Source: JBLHKS01 sp047620505
GTDB taxonomy: Bacteria; Verrucomicrobiota; Verrucomicrobiia; Verrucomicrobiales; DEV007
Reading direction: 5' to 3'
Length of the DNA: 9,712 bases
Assembly (NCBI GenBank): GCA_047620505.1
Contig: JBLHKS010000249.1
Location: 1 to 9,712 of the forward strand
The notes under the pieces were generated by a model. The model saw only the letters and a list, made by a program, of their open reading frames with translations, had not been told where the DNA came from and searched no databases. Within the stretch, counting starts at the first letter, position 1, and every line of letters begins with the position of its first letter. Of this stretch, positions 1 through 6,316 are shown piece after piece. A program made the position numbers and the translations under genes.

Positions 1-32
1 ATCCATCTCTACATTTCAGATGCGGGAAGACT

Positions 33-38
33 CATAAT
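33..38 (+). promoter_or_regulatory. Possible -10 element upstream of the zinc-finger/HTH gene
   Basis: CATAAT matches the bacterial -10 consensus at five of six positions and lies 18 bases before the ATG at 57. I see no convincing -35 hexamer at the usual distance (TACATT at 10-15 is poor). The upstream sequence is cut by the window edge, so transcription could also come from an upstream gene. Confidence 0.2.
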
Positions 39-56
39 TAACAGCTTCCACGAACT

Positions 57-548
57 ATGAACGAAAACTGCGACGGTTGCGGGGCCAATATGATCCCACT
101 TCAGCTCGATCTTCGCTGGCAGGATCGTTACGTTGGAGAGATCTTGCTGCCCAATGTTCGCTATTCTCAGTGCGAATGCTGCGGTGACCAGTTGCTCCCG
201 CTGGAAACAGCTATCCTTATCGATGAGGAACGCGCCTCCAATATGAATCGCCTGTTGCTGGCAAGGCCTTTAAGCGAATTTGTTTCCGCAGGATCGGCCG
301 CCGCCGCCCTAGGCTTTACCAAGCAGGCGCTTAGCAAGCACCAACGGATCAAGCGCGGTTTCATCTTCCAGGTTGAGCATGAGGGCAGGACGTTGTATTT
401 GCTGAAATCGGTAGAGCTATTTCGGCAGAAGAAAGACGGACGATTTCCGTTGTTTTCAGTAGTTACTGTCAGTGCTGCGGAATCCGGTTACACGGAATCG
501 GTGGCCCTCAGTCCTAACACATACAAAACAAGCGTTATTCATGCCTAA
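57..548 (+). CDS. MqsA/YgiT-type zinc-finger protein with helix-turn-helix region
   Basis: The 163-residue product has two CxxC pairs, C5/C8 and C39/C42, spaced as in the zinc-binding N-terminal domain of MqsA/YgiT antitoxins. Residues about 73-105 read as a helix-turn-helix, with an Ala-rich first helix, then LGFTKQALSKH as turn and recognition helix. A wing-like stretch (EHEGRTLYLLKS) follows, as in excisionase-type HTH proteins. Residues about 125-163 are an extra tail beyond this domain; E. coli MqsA is 131 residues. The likely role is DNA binding, possibly autoregulation as antitoxins do. The stop codon overlaps the next start (shared ATGCCTAA), so the two are probably co-translated. No MqsR toxin is visible, but only 56 bases upstream are in the window. 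There is no clear Shine-Dalgarno sequence. The zinc-finger/HTH architecture is fairly secure; the antitoxin role is inference. Confidence 0.75.
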   Translation: MNENCDGCGANMIPLQLDLRWQDRYVGEILLPNVRYSQCECCGDQLLPLETAILIDEERASNMNRLLLARPLSEFVSAGSAAAALGFTKQALSKHQRIKRGFIFQVEHEGRTLYLLKSVELFRQKKDGRFPLFSVVTVSAAESGYTESVALSPNTYKTSVIHA

Positions 549-855
549 CCCAGAGAAAGAACAGCCACCGTTGGAGTTCCCCCATAGTATCGTAATTCAG
601 ACACAGTTCGCAGATGTGGTAAATGCGGCAGTGAAAGATTCGATGGTGCAACTCCGCTTTGGAGCGGTTATTCCAAATTCAAGTCCGCTCTTCGCTCAGG
701 AAGGCGTGCGGATCGCGATGGAGCCCATCTTGGCCAAGAACCTCGTTGATATGTTGGCCGCCTCACTGGATCACTACCCGGTGGAAAAAAAGGCCCCAGC
801 GAAGAAAAAGAGCGCGGCCAAAAAGCGAGCCAGTCGGAAGCCTGCTTCCTCCTAG
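541..855 (+). CDS. Small DUF3467-like protein with Lys/Ala-rich tail
   Basis: The 104-residue product starts at the ATG that overlaps the upstream stop by eight bases. This start is preferred over an in-frame ATG at 472 that lies inside the upstream gene. Residues about 12-80 resemble DUF3467: an N-terminal strand leading to FADVV, then VQLRFG, then RIAMEPILAKNLVDMLAASLDHY, which fits the family pattern of an L-x-F-G strand followed by a 'RI.m.p..Ak.L...L' helix. Residues 82-104 are a basic Lys/Ala/Ser tail like those of histone H1-type proteins, suggesting nucleic-acid contact or a disordered linker. DUF3467 has no established function that I know of. Tight coupling to a zinc-finger/HTH gene suggests the two act together. 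Family assignment is by eye. Confidence 0.65.
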   Translation: MPNPEKEQPPLEFPHSIVIQTQFADVVNAAVKDSMVQLRFGAVIPNSSPLFAQEGVRIAMEPILAKNLVDMLAASLDHYPVEKKAPAKKKSAAKKRASRKPASS

Positions 856-996
856 CCTCCGCCTCCTTTTTTTGCGATTTTAGACCGCTCCTCTGCGGCG
901 TTCTTGGCCAATTGACGAGGTTCTGTAACAAGCTGCCTCGAATGCGTCCGCTTCATTTTGAGCCGAAATACGCATCGCTGCCCGACCTTATGTTGG

Positions 997-1809
997 CTAC
1001 TCAGCCTCCAAATTCCGCCAAACGATGTTCTTGAACTCAGACCGTGTCTGAAACGTCGCAATTCCCAGCGGCACACAGAGTTCAACGTCGCCAGGGCGCA
1101 TGCTGATCCGACGATCTTTGATATCCGTGTCGATGATCCGGTTTCCATCGAGCCAGCACTGAATCCGATCGGGCTCCACGCGAATCTTGAACTTGTACCA
1201 CTGACCCTTCGTGAACGATTCAATTGTCGCAGTCTCGTTCTCGGAGGCATCAAGGTCATCGATGCTCGAAATCCCAACGACGCCCCCGCCCCAGCCGCCA
1301 CAAACCCAGCTGCAGCTGCTATCGCCAACTGGAATCGTCAACGCCATCATGAAATCGTCTCCGTTGGCCTTCATGCCTTCGAGTTCGATCTCGTAATTCG
1401 TCTTTGCCGGCAGTTCGCCTTCCCAAACGATTCCCGTCATCACGGCGCCCATTCCGATCAGCAAAACTTCGTCCTCTGGAATCGCTCGCACCTCTCCTTC
1501 GCCGCCGAATTTTACTGGCTTCCAATTGCCGAGAGTTTTCCCGTCGAAAAGTGAGATTTCGCCCGGATTTGCGGCTGGCTTGACCTCAGCAGCTGCTGGC
1601 GGTGCGGTTTCGGTCGGCGCTGGCGCTGGTGCAGGCTTCGCGACGGGTTCCGGCTCTGGCTCGACCACTGGCGATTCTGCAGTCGAAGGAGCGGCCGGTT
1701 TTGCGTCCGCTTTTTTCTCTTTTCCGTCTTCGGAATCTCCGCAGCTCGAAAGGGCAAAAACAGCGGCTGCGATTGCGCCCAGCGGGGCGGAAATTGAAAG
1801 GCGTTTCAT
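997..1809 (-). CDS. DUF1080 (3-keto-disaccharide hydrolase-type) lipoprotein
   Basis: The predicted product has 270 residues from the ATG at 1809; an in-frame ATG at 1824 would add five residues before the same signal peptide. The N-terminus is a lipoprotein signal ending in the lipobox LSSC, with the lipidated Cys at residue 23. Residues about 26-83 form a low-complexity spacer rich in Lys, then Pro, Glu and Ala (PEPEPVAKPAPAPAP), likely reaching away from the membrane. Residues about 84-270 carry the DUF1080 fold: ISLFDGKTLGNWK at the start, a beta-sandwich body, WYKFKIRVEPDRIQCWLDGNRI near the end, and a final FKNIVWRNL strand. This concanavalin-like family is abundant in Verrucomicrobia and Planctomycetes, and some members cleave 3-keto-glycosides. 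A Cys-containing Gly/Trp stretch (SSCSWVCGGWGGG, about 163-175) is unusual for the family. The gene lies 72 bp downstream of the secreted-protein gene on the same strand and may be co-transcribed with it. Substrate is unknown. Confidence 0.85.
   Translation of the reverse strand: MKRLSISAPLGAIAAAVFALSSCGDSEDGKEKKADAKPAAPSTAESPVVEPEPEPVAKPAPAPAPTETAPPAAAEVKPAANPGEISLFDGKTLGNWKPVKFGGEGEVRAIPEDEVLLIGMGAVMTGIVWEGELPAKTNYEIELEGMKANGDDFMMALTIPVGDSSCSWVCGGWGGGVVGISSIDDLDASENETATIESFTKGQWYKFKIRVEPDRIQCWLDGNRIIDTDIKDRRISMRPGDVELCVPLGIATFQTRSEFKNIVWRNLEAE
1587..1598. repeat. Copy 1 of the 12-bp palindrome CAGCAGCTGCTG
   Basis: Perfect palindrome inside the DUF1080 gene, in the linker just before the domain. 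On the coding strand it is read (C)CA GCA GCT GCT G, giving Pro-Ala-Ala-Ala-Glu. One of five identical copies in the window. Confidence 0.9.
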
Positions 1810-1881
1810 CATCCGGCTACGCATGCACGCGATCCAGTCGGCGTCAACGCCAGCGCTCTAACAAATGCAGAACGACTCGCT

Positions 1882-2355
1882 TCAGTCGTTGATCCGGCGA
1901 AGCGGAATCGACAGTTTCTGAAAATTATCGACGAATAGCATTTTATCATTGCCGGTCGGCTTCACAATATAAATGTTACCGGTCTCGCTGTCGGTCATTT
2001 TCAAATCCTTGGACGGCATGACTTCAACTTTGAGATAGATCGTGTCGATCTTCTTCGTCGCCTTGTCGATAATCTTCATATAGGGCTGTTTGTTGATCGC
2101 ATCGACGCCAAATTCGTAGGACGAATTCTCGATCTGGGCCATTCCCATCTGAGCTGCGATCTCGCCCATGTTCTGGTTTTCCTGGCGAGCTTTAACCGAG
2201 GCGATGTACTCAGCTCGACGGCTCTCATCGAAATTCCAGAAGCCAAGAAGCGTGATTTTTTCGGCGGTGGCCGGAATCAACAGCAGCAGCTGCAAAAGAA
2301 TGGGAAGCGCAAGCAGCCGGATTTGTGAACGATTCGAAAACAGGGATTTTTTCAT
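1882..2355 (-). CDS. Secreted protein of unknown family
   Basis: The predicted product has 157 residues from the ATG at 2355, which has GGAG nine bases upstream. This start also puts a classical signal peptide at the N-terminus, unlike the in-frame alternative at 2424. The signal has basic residues (MKKSLFSNRSQIR), a hydrophobic core of Leu, Pro and Ile, and a likely cleavage site after ATA at residue 31. The mature part (about 126 residues) begins EKITLLGFWNFDESRR, continues with a charged helical stretch containing two Met-rich segments, then beta-type strands (TIYLKVEVM, GNIYIVKPT). There are no cysteines. I do not recognise the family. It lies upstream of the DUF1080 lipoprotein on the same strand, so it is probably an envelope or periplasmic protein. 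Confidence 0.7.
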   Translation of the reverse strand: MKKSLFSNRSQIRLLALPILLQLLLLIPATAEKITLLGFWNFDESRRAEYIASVKARQENQNMGEIAAQMGMAQIENSSYEFGVDAINKQPYMKIIDKATKKIDTIYLKVEVMPSKDLKMTDSETGNIYIVKPTGNDKMLFVDNFQKLSIPLRRIND

Positions 2356-2528
2356 AAGCTGAGGCTCCAACGGTGGTTTGACGAAGTTTAGGCGGAATTC
2401 TTGTGAATGAAAACAACTGCTCACGTCAAAACGCTCCCTGATTTGTGATTGCTGTAAAAAACATTGGTAAGCGGACTATTTGTGGTAACTTTAGCGCGCC
2501 CGACTTCCCTACCCGCTTTCGTGAATCT
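2356..2528. promoter_or_regulatory. Divergent intergenic region, likely promoters for both directions
   Basis: This 173-bp stretch lies between two genes transcribed away from each other, so it must carry both promoters unless the rightward gene starts at the GTG at 2445. On the minus strand TTGACG (2424-2429) is a good -35 match, but no good -10 hexamer follows at 16-18 bases. On the plus strand TTGGTA (2464-2469) and TAACTT (2486-2491) are 16 bases apart, a weak match. Neither promoter is established. Confidence 0.3.
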
Positions 2529-3179
2529 GTGAACTGCCCAAAGTGCACTCAGGATGTGCTGATCAACAGTGTTTTTTGCATTCACTGTGGTTATCATCTT
2601 GGAATCGCGAAGGAGCTCTTTGGCTTCGAAGACGTTCATTTTCATCCGCTTACCGACCTCGCTGATTGTCTGCGAAAGGACGAACGCGACTCGCTGGTCG
2701 AGCTGATCAGCGATCTCGAGCGGCGTTTTCCGCAGCTTTGGTTCGGGATCTGTTTTGTCGGTCTGCCGGAACGCACGAGTTTACGCGAATTCGGTTTCTG
2801 GCTCCTGAATCACGCTGCAGTCGTTAACGGCGATCCAATGCGGCCAAATGAGAACGGTGTTCTGCTTTCGGTCGATCTCACTTCGCGCGCTGCGGGCCTC
2901 ACGCTCGGCTATTTCGTCGAACGGTTTCTCAGCGACGGCGACCTTTTTCGAAGCCTGAACGCTGGCGCTCGTCAGCTTGCCAAAGGCGAATTTGAAACCG
3001 GCGTCAGGCGGACGATCGATCGTTTCGCAAAAATTCTCGCGCGTAGAGCCCGAGTCGCCGCTCGCCGACCGGAAAAATTCGCGCGCCTTCAGCCTGTCGA
3101 GCCCGAGGAGCTGAAACTCCAGCCAATCCGCCAATCGCCAGCAGCTGCTGACGTTTCTGAGGTTCCAATCGCAAAATGA
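2529..3179 (+). CDS. Zinc-ribbon protein with TPM-like domain
   Basis: The product has 216 residues from the GTG at 2529. A GTG at 2445 would add 28 residues; I prefer 2529 because zinc ribbons of this kind usually start at the N-terminus, but neither start has a clear ribosome site. The ribbon has C3/C6 and C17/C20 (NCPKC, CIHCG). Residues about 41-165 look like a divergent TPM domain (Psb32/TPM superfamily). It has a helical segment (DERDSLVELISDLERRFPQ), a strand ending in GLPERTSLREFGFWLLN, then PNENGVLLSVDLTSRAAGLTLGY and a C-terminal GEFETGVRRTIDR helix. The remainder is a basic Arg/Ala helix and a Pro/Glu tail. There is no signal peptide, so it is probably cytoplasmic. Its stop overlaps the next start as ATGA, which implies translational coupling with another TPM-like gene. 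The biochemical function is unknown. Confidence 0.75.
   Translation: MNCPKCTQDVLINSVFCIHCGYHLGIAKELFGFEDVHFHPLTDLADCLRKDERDSLVELISDLERRFPQLWFGICFVGLPERTSLREFGFWLLNHAAVVNGDPMRPNENGVLLSVDLTSRAAGLTLGYFVERFLSDGDLFRSLNAGARQLAKGEFETGVRRTIDRFAKILARRARVAARRPEKFARLQPVEPEELKLQPIRQSPAAADVSEVPIAK
3139..3150. repeat. Copy 2 of the 12-bp palindrome CAGCAGCTGCTG
   Basis: Perfect palindrome near the 3' end of the zinc-ribbon/TPM gene, read CCA GCA GCT GCT GAC (Pro-Ala-Ala-Ala-Asp) in a tail that is probably unstructured. Confidence 0.9.
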
Positions 3180-4387
3180 AATCGCGTCCTGGAAAACTCC
3201 GAAGCTTCGGCCGTCGAACCGCCTTCATCCTTTTGGCGGCGATCACGTTCATGACGACGGCGGCGAAGGACGAGGACGAAAAGAAAGGCGGATTCTTCTT
3301 CTTTGGAAAAAAGGATAGCGAAAAAAAGGCGGAAGAGGCATCCAAAACCCAAGGAGGAGCCTGGAAACCCGTCAGCAAATCCAAGTCCAAATCGAGTCGG
3401 AGCCGCAGTCCAGTTCGTTCGCGCGTTGGGTTGGGGCCGCTCCCGGCCTGGTCGGAGGCCGATTTGGATGAATCTGACGGCTCGCCAGTCCTCGGTGGCG
3501 CGCTCTGGCCTGCGGAAGCTCGTCCGACTCCGCTCGGCGTCGCCGCTGAAAACATCATCATCGCTGCCGAGCCGCTTGAAGCCGGACCGGATCCCGGCAA
3601 GCCGGATTTCGAGAACATGCTCGTGATTCCGCCACCTCCCCTGCCCGATCCGGAAATCGACCCCGAAATTCAGCATGAAGCCGAGGCTCGCGCGGTTGCC
3701 GAGCAGCTCGCGGCCACTCCAGCGAGTTACCTGATCGATCCTCAGCACCTGCTGACCGAGCAGGAAGGAGAAGATATCGAGCATTTTCTCGCTTACCACG
3801 CGCGGGAGACCGCCGTTTCGGTTGCGATGCTCATTCTGCCGAGCGGCCTGAATCTGCCGGCCGAAGTTTCGACGGCTGAGCTTCGACGAAAATGGTTTGG
3901 CGACGAACCTGTGATCCTTCTCGTTTATTCGTTAGGGAATCCGGGAGCTGCCGAAATCGTCTGGCAGAACGCGGGAATGCCGCTTGAAGCTCAGCAAGCG
4001 ATCTGGTCGGCCTGTCTCAGCGAAAGTCTCGTCGCCCACGATCCGTTTAACCAGGTTCAGCGCTTCTTGACCGAGTTGGAAGTCCGGCTCTATTGGTATT
4101 ACGTCGAAGATCAGCCGGAATCGGCACCTGAGCTGGATTTGGTAGCCTGGAACGCAGAATCGACCTCCCCTGCCCTGCCCGTGGTTCAAAAAGAATTCAA
4201 CTGGCCAATTCTTGGAGCGGGCATCAGCGGTTTTGCGGCTCTGATCGTGATGATTTCGATCATTCGCCGCCGCCGATCGGCCCAACCGGTTCTACTTCCG
4301 GAAATCGAGGTCTGCCCACGTCTCGGCGCTCCCTACGGAGGCGGCGGCCATGCGGTGATCAATTTTGGGACCTCGTCAGAGAGCTAG
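3176..4387 (+). CDS. Membrane-anchored TPM-like domain protein
   Basis: The 403-residue product starts at the ATG of the ATGA overlap. Residues 1-30 are a basic N-terminus and hydrophobic segment (signal peptide or anchor). Residues about 31-180 are low complexity: a Lys/Glu-rich part containing GGFFFFGKKD, a Ser/Arg/Lys stretch, and a Pro-rich part (IPPPPLPDPEIDPE). Residues about 184-308 resemble a TPM domain: YLIDPQHLLTEQEGEDIEHFL, a strand ending in ILPSG, LRRKWFGDEPVILLVYSLGNPGAAEIVW, and a closing helix with RFLTELE. A membrane helix spans about 344-363, followed by RRRRS, which places the short C-terminus inside and the TPM domain outside by the positive-inside rule. The tail ends YGGGGHAVINFG, reminiscent of the Gly-rich ends of many TPM proteins. 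The long disordered N-terminal half is unusual for the family. It probably works in the envelope with the upstream gene product. Confidence 0.75.
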   Translation: MKSRPGKLRSFGRRTAFILLAAITFMTTAAKDEDEKKGGFFFFGKKDSEKKAEEASKTQGGAWKPVSKSKSKSSRSRSPVRSRVGLGPLPAWSEADLDESDGSPVLGGALWPAEARPTPLGVAAENIIIAAEPLEAGPDPGKPDFENMLVIPPPPLPDPEIDPEIQHEAEARAVAEQLAATPASYLIDPQHLLTEQEGEDIEHFLAYHARETAVSVAMLILPSGLNLPAEVSTAELRRKWFGDEPVILLVYSLGNPGAAEIVWQNAGMPLEAQQAIWSACLSESLVAHDPFNQVQRFLTELEVRLYWYYVEDQPESAPELDLVAWNAESTSPALPVVQKEFNWPILGAGISGFAALIVMISIIRRRRSAQPVLLPEIEVCPRLGAPYGGGGHAVINFGTSSES

Positions 4388-4393
4388 CGCTCA

Positions 4394-4747
4394 TTAAAGT
4401 TCGTTGTACTTCGCGTTCGAACCCTTCGCCTTCTCAACCGGATATTTTTCCGCGTTCTTTGCCATTTTCCGCTCCATCGCCGCGATCAAATCGATCCCGA
4501 GATTGTCGGCGATCTCAAAAAGGTAAGTCGCGATGTCAGCGACCTCCTCTTCGATCTGAACGGCGTGCGTTTCGAGCCGCTGAGCGCATTCTGTCTCGCT
4601 TTTCCAGAGAAAATGCTCCAGCAACTCGCTCGCCTCGATCGACAACGCGATCGCCATGTCCTTCGGGTTGTGGAACTGGGCCCAATCCCGCGCATCACGG
4701 AATTGCCGGATTTTTTCGGTGATCGATTCAACGTCTGGCGCGCTCAT
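4394..4747 (-). CDS. MazG-type nucleotide pyrophosphohydrolase
   Basis: The predicted product has 117 residues, starting at the ATG at 4747, which has GAGG nine bases upstream. Longer in-frame options at 4756 (ATG) and 4765 (GTG) are less well placed. It carries the single-domain MazG signature of two acidic motifs: ExxE (E38/E41 in SIEASELLEHFLW) and ExxD (E68/D71 in EEEVADIATYLFEIADNLGIDL). The family-typical ending KYPVEKAKG...KYNEL follows at 101-117. Such all-alpha enzymes bind Mg2+ through these acids and hydrolyse nucleoside triphosphates to monophosphate and pyrophosphate. The arrangement is closest to the dCTP pyrophosphatase 1 (RS21-C6)-like group, which removes modified or excess dNTPs. 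All four metal ligands are present, so it should be active. It ends six bases from the convergent TPM gene. Exact nucleotide preference cannot be read from sequence. Confidence 0.9.
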   Translation of the reverse strand: MSAPDVESITEKIRQFRDARDWAQFHNPKDMAIALSIEASELLEHFLWKSETECAQRLETHAVQIEEEVADIATYLFEIADNLGIDLIAAMERKMAKNAEKYPVEKAKGSNAKYNEL

Positions 4748-4795
4748 CGCCTTCATCCTCGACACGCCCGCCGGAAGGCGCTAGAGATTTCGACT

Positions 4796-5143
4796 ATGGA
4801 AAACGTCGTCTCCCTTCATCCGTATTTTACCGTCCAGGACGGCAAACTCGAAGACTTCAAAGCGCTCTTCCCGCGGTTTATCGAACTCACGAAAACCGAG
4901 GAAAAATGCTACTACTACGATTTCTCGATTTGCGGCGACGTGGTGCACTGCCGAGAGGCCTACAACGGCGCTGCCGGAGTCCTCACTCACATCGAAAACG
5001 TTGGGGAAGTCCTCGGCGAGGCGGCGAAAATCTCGGAAATCACCCGGTTTGAAGTTCACGGACCGGAAGCCGAATTGGAGAAGCTCAAAGAGCCGTTGGC
5101 CGGGCTGAATCCCCAGTGGTTCGTCTTCCAATCTGGAATCTGA
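4796..5143 (+). CDS. Small ABM-like (ferredoxin-fold) protein
   Basis: The predicted product has 115 residues from the ATG at 4796, the first methionine after the divergent MazG start 48 bp away. The reading frame stays open further upstream, but only across the MazG gene. The protein reads like one antibiotic-biosynthesis-monooxygenase (ABM) or dimeric alpha-beta barrel domain. A first strand (SLHPYFTVQ) leads to a helix beginning KLEDFKALFPRFIELTKTE. Paired strands follow (CYYYDFSICGDVVHCREAYN), then a second helix (GVLTHIENVGEVLGEAAKI) and a strand with FEVHG, and the end is NPQWFVFQSG. ABM proteins are usually dimers and range from heme-degrading and quinol-oxidising enzymes to proteins without known activity. 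No catalytic residue can be assigned here. Family assignment is by pattern only. Confidence 0.7.
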   Translation: MENVVSLHPYFTVQDGKLEDFKALFPRFIELTKTEEKCYYYDFSICGDVVHCREAYNGAAGVLTHIENVGEVLGEAAKISEITRFEVHGPEAELEKLKEPLAGLNPQWFVFQSGI

Positions 5144-5165
5144 ACTGTTTTTTGTTTCCGTGCTT

Positions 5166-5190
5166 GAGCCGGTAGAGCGGCTCTTCTAGA
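5166..5190 (+). terminator. Possible weak terminator hairpin after the ABM-like gene
   Basis: GAGCCG (5166-5171) and CGGCTC (5178-5183) form a perfect six-base stem with a six-base loop. The following sequence (TTCTAGATTTT) has an interrupted T-rich run, so termination may be inefficient or the hairpin may instead affect translation of the gene starting at 5205. Confidence 0.3.
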
Positions 5191-5204
5191 TTTTCGCCTT
5201 CAGC

Positions 5205-6284
5205 ATGCGATACGCGATTTTTTCAGACATCCACGGCAACGCCGAAGCCTGGGAGCGAGTCCTTGAGGACATCCAACTCATGGACGCTGACGTGCTCGTC
5301 TGTCTCGGCGATGTCGTCGGCTATGGCCCCCTTCCTGAGGAGGTTTTAACGGATATCCGGAATCACACGGACAACTTCGTCCTTGGAAATCACGACGCAG
5401 CAGCTGCTGGTTTGCTCGACGTCTCGTATTTCAACGAATCCGCTCGCGAAGTTCTCGAATGGACGAAAAAGCAGCTCGATCCGGAGTCGATCCAGTTTCT
5501 CCGTAATGTTCCGCTCAAAATAACCAGCGAGGATATTCTTTTTGTTCACGCCGAGATTTCCGAGCCGAGCCGTTTCAACTACATCGAGGAGGTCGAGGAC
5601 GCCCAGAAAAACTTTGCCGCCAACGACCATTTCGTCACTTTCGTCGGCCACACGCACTATCCGCTGATCTTTGAGCTTACGAATGACGGCAGCGTGCTTG
5701 AGCACGAAGACAACGACTACCGTTTGAGTGAGCGGAGCCGCTACATCGTCAATGTCGGCTCCGTCGGCGAGCCGCGAAATCCTGACGATCTCCGCGCTCG
5801 TTACCTCGTTTACGACTCAGAAACTCGGGAAGTTTTCTTCCGCAGAGTCGACTTTGACTTCGACGTTTACCGAAAGCACCTCGCGGCGACCTCGCTGACC
5901 GTCATGCCGTTTTTCCTGAGGGTGATCGATCAGCTCGTCGAAAACGAGACCGAAGAGCGCTACGCGATGATGGCCGACATGAATATTCCGATCGCCTCGC
6001 TGGACTATCTCAATCAGTTCAGCCAGGAAAAAGAGGAGGATCTGAATCTCGAGAAAAAACGATCGGGCGGGCCCCGAAAGCGGGTTAAAAAGCGCAAGCG
6101 CGGTCGATCTTTTTTCCCAAAATTCGTCTTTTTCACGCTCCTGCTTGCCCTTGTTGGGGGTGGAGTCTGGTTTCTGAAATTCGCGCCTCCCGAGGTCCGA
6201 GAATACGTTTACGATCTCCTGCCGAAGAAGGATAACGAAGAACCTGAATCTGCTGCCGACCAAACAGACGCAACGCCCGATTGA
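5205..6284 (+). CDS. Calcineurin-like phosphoesterase with C-terminal membrane anchor
   Basis: The 359-residue product has the full metallophosphoesterase motif set of the YfcE/MJ0936 type: D8-x-H10 (FSDIHGN), D36 in GDVVGYGP, N62-H63 in GNHD, H115 (FVHAE), and H149/H151 in GHTH, followed by VNVGSVGEPR. The enzyme should bind two metal ions and hydrolyse a phosphomono- or phosphodiester. The catalytic domain ends near residue 225. The rest is atypical: an alpha-helical stretch (about 226-285), a highly basic linker (RKRVKKRKRGR, 291-301), one membrane helix (about 307-325) and an acidic tail. The basic linker before the helix predicts a cytoplasmic catalytic domain and an external tail. No Shine-Dalgarno sequence is visible before this ATG. 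The 61-bp gap from the ABM-like gene contains a hairpin. Substrate is unknown. Confidence 0.9.
   Translation: MRYAIFSDIHGNAEAWERVLEDIQLMDADVLVCLGDVVGYGPLPEEVLTDIRNHTDNFVLGNHDAAAAGLLDVSYFNESAREVLEWTKKQLDPESIQFLRNVPLKITSEDILFVHAEISEPSRFNYIEEVEDAQKNFAANDHFVTFVGHTHYPLIFELTNDGSVLEHEDNDYRLSERSRYIVNVGSVGEPRNPDDLRARYLVYDSETREVFFRRVDFDFDVYRKHLAATSLTVMPFFLRVIDQLVENETEERYAMMADMNIPIASLDYLNQFSQEKEEDLNLEKKRSGGPRKRVKKRKRGRSFFPKFVFFTLLLALVGGGVWFLKFAPPEVREYVYDLLPKKDNEEPESAADQTDATPD
5398..5409. repeat. Copy 3 of the 12-bp palindrome CAGCAGCTGCTG
   Basis: Perfect palindrome directly after the GNHD motif of the phosphoesterase, read GCA GCA GCT GCT GGT (Ala-Ala-Ala-Ala-Gly). Confidence 0.9.
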
Positions 6285-6293
6285 GATTCGCTC

Positions 6294-6316
6294 AGGCGCT
6301 CAAGAAGCGCTTTCTT
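6294..6316 (+). terminator. Likely terminator between convergent genes
   Basis: Bases 6294-6300 pair with 6306-6312 (core GCGCT/AGCGC, extended by a G-U and an A-T pair) around the loop CAAGA. This is followed by a short pyrimidine run (TCTTC). It sits ten bases after the stop of the phosphoesterase gene and overlaps the stop codon of the opposing RlpA gene. The U-tract is short, so efficiency is uncertain. Confidence 0.4.

Noticed and set aside
836..898. Terminator after the DUF3467-like gene
   Set aside because: The GGAAGC-CT-GCTTCC dyad (836-849) is followed by a T-run only 18 bases later, and the CCGC/GCGG dyad (885-898) is short with no T-run. Neither fits a standard intrinsic terminator.
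958..1554. Plus-strand open frame opposite the DUF1080 gene
   Set aside because: The minus strand encodes a recognisable lipoprotein with a DUF1080 domain; the plus-strand product has none.
2421..2645. Minus-strand 74-codon frame at the divergent region
   Set aside because: It overlaps the zinc-ribbon coding region, has no motif and would occupy the divergent promoter region.
3089..3799. Minus-strand open frames opposite the TPM genes
   Set aside because: The products are Arg/Ser/Phe-rich with no motif, while the plus-strand genes show zinc-ribbon, TPM and membrane features and an ATGA overlap.
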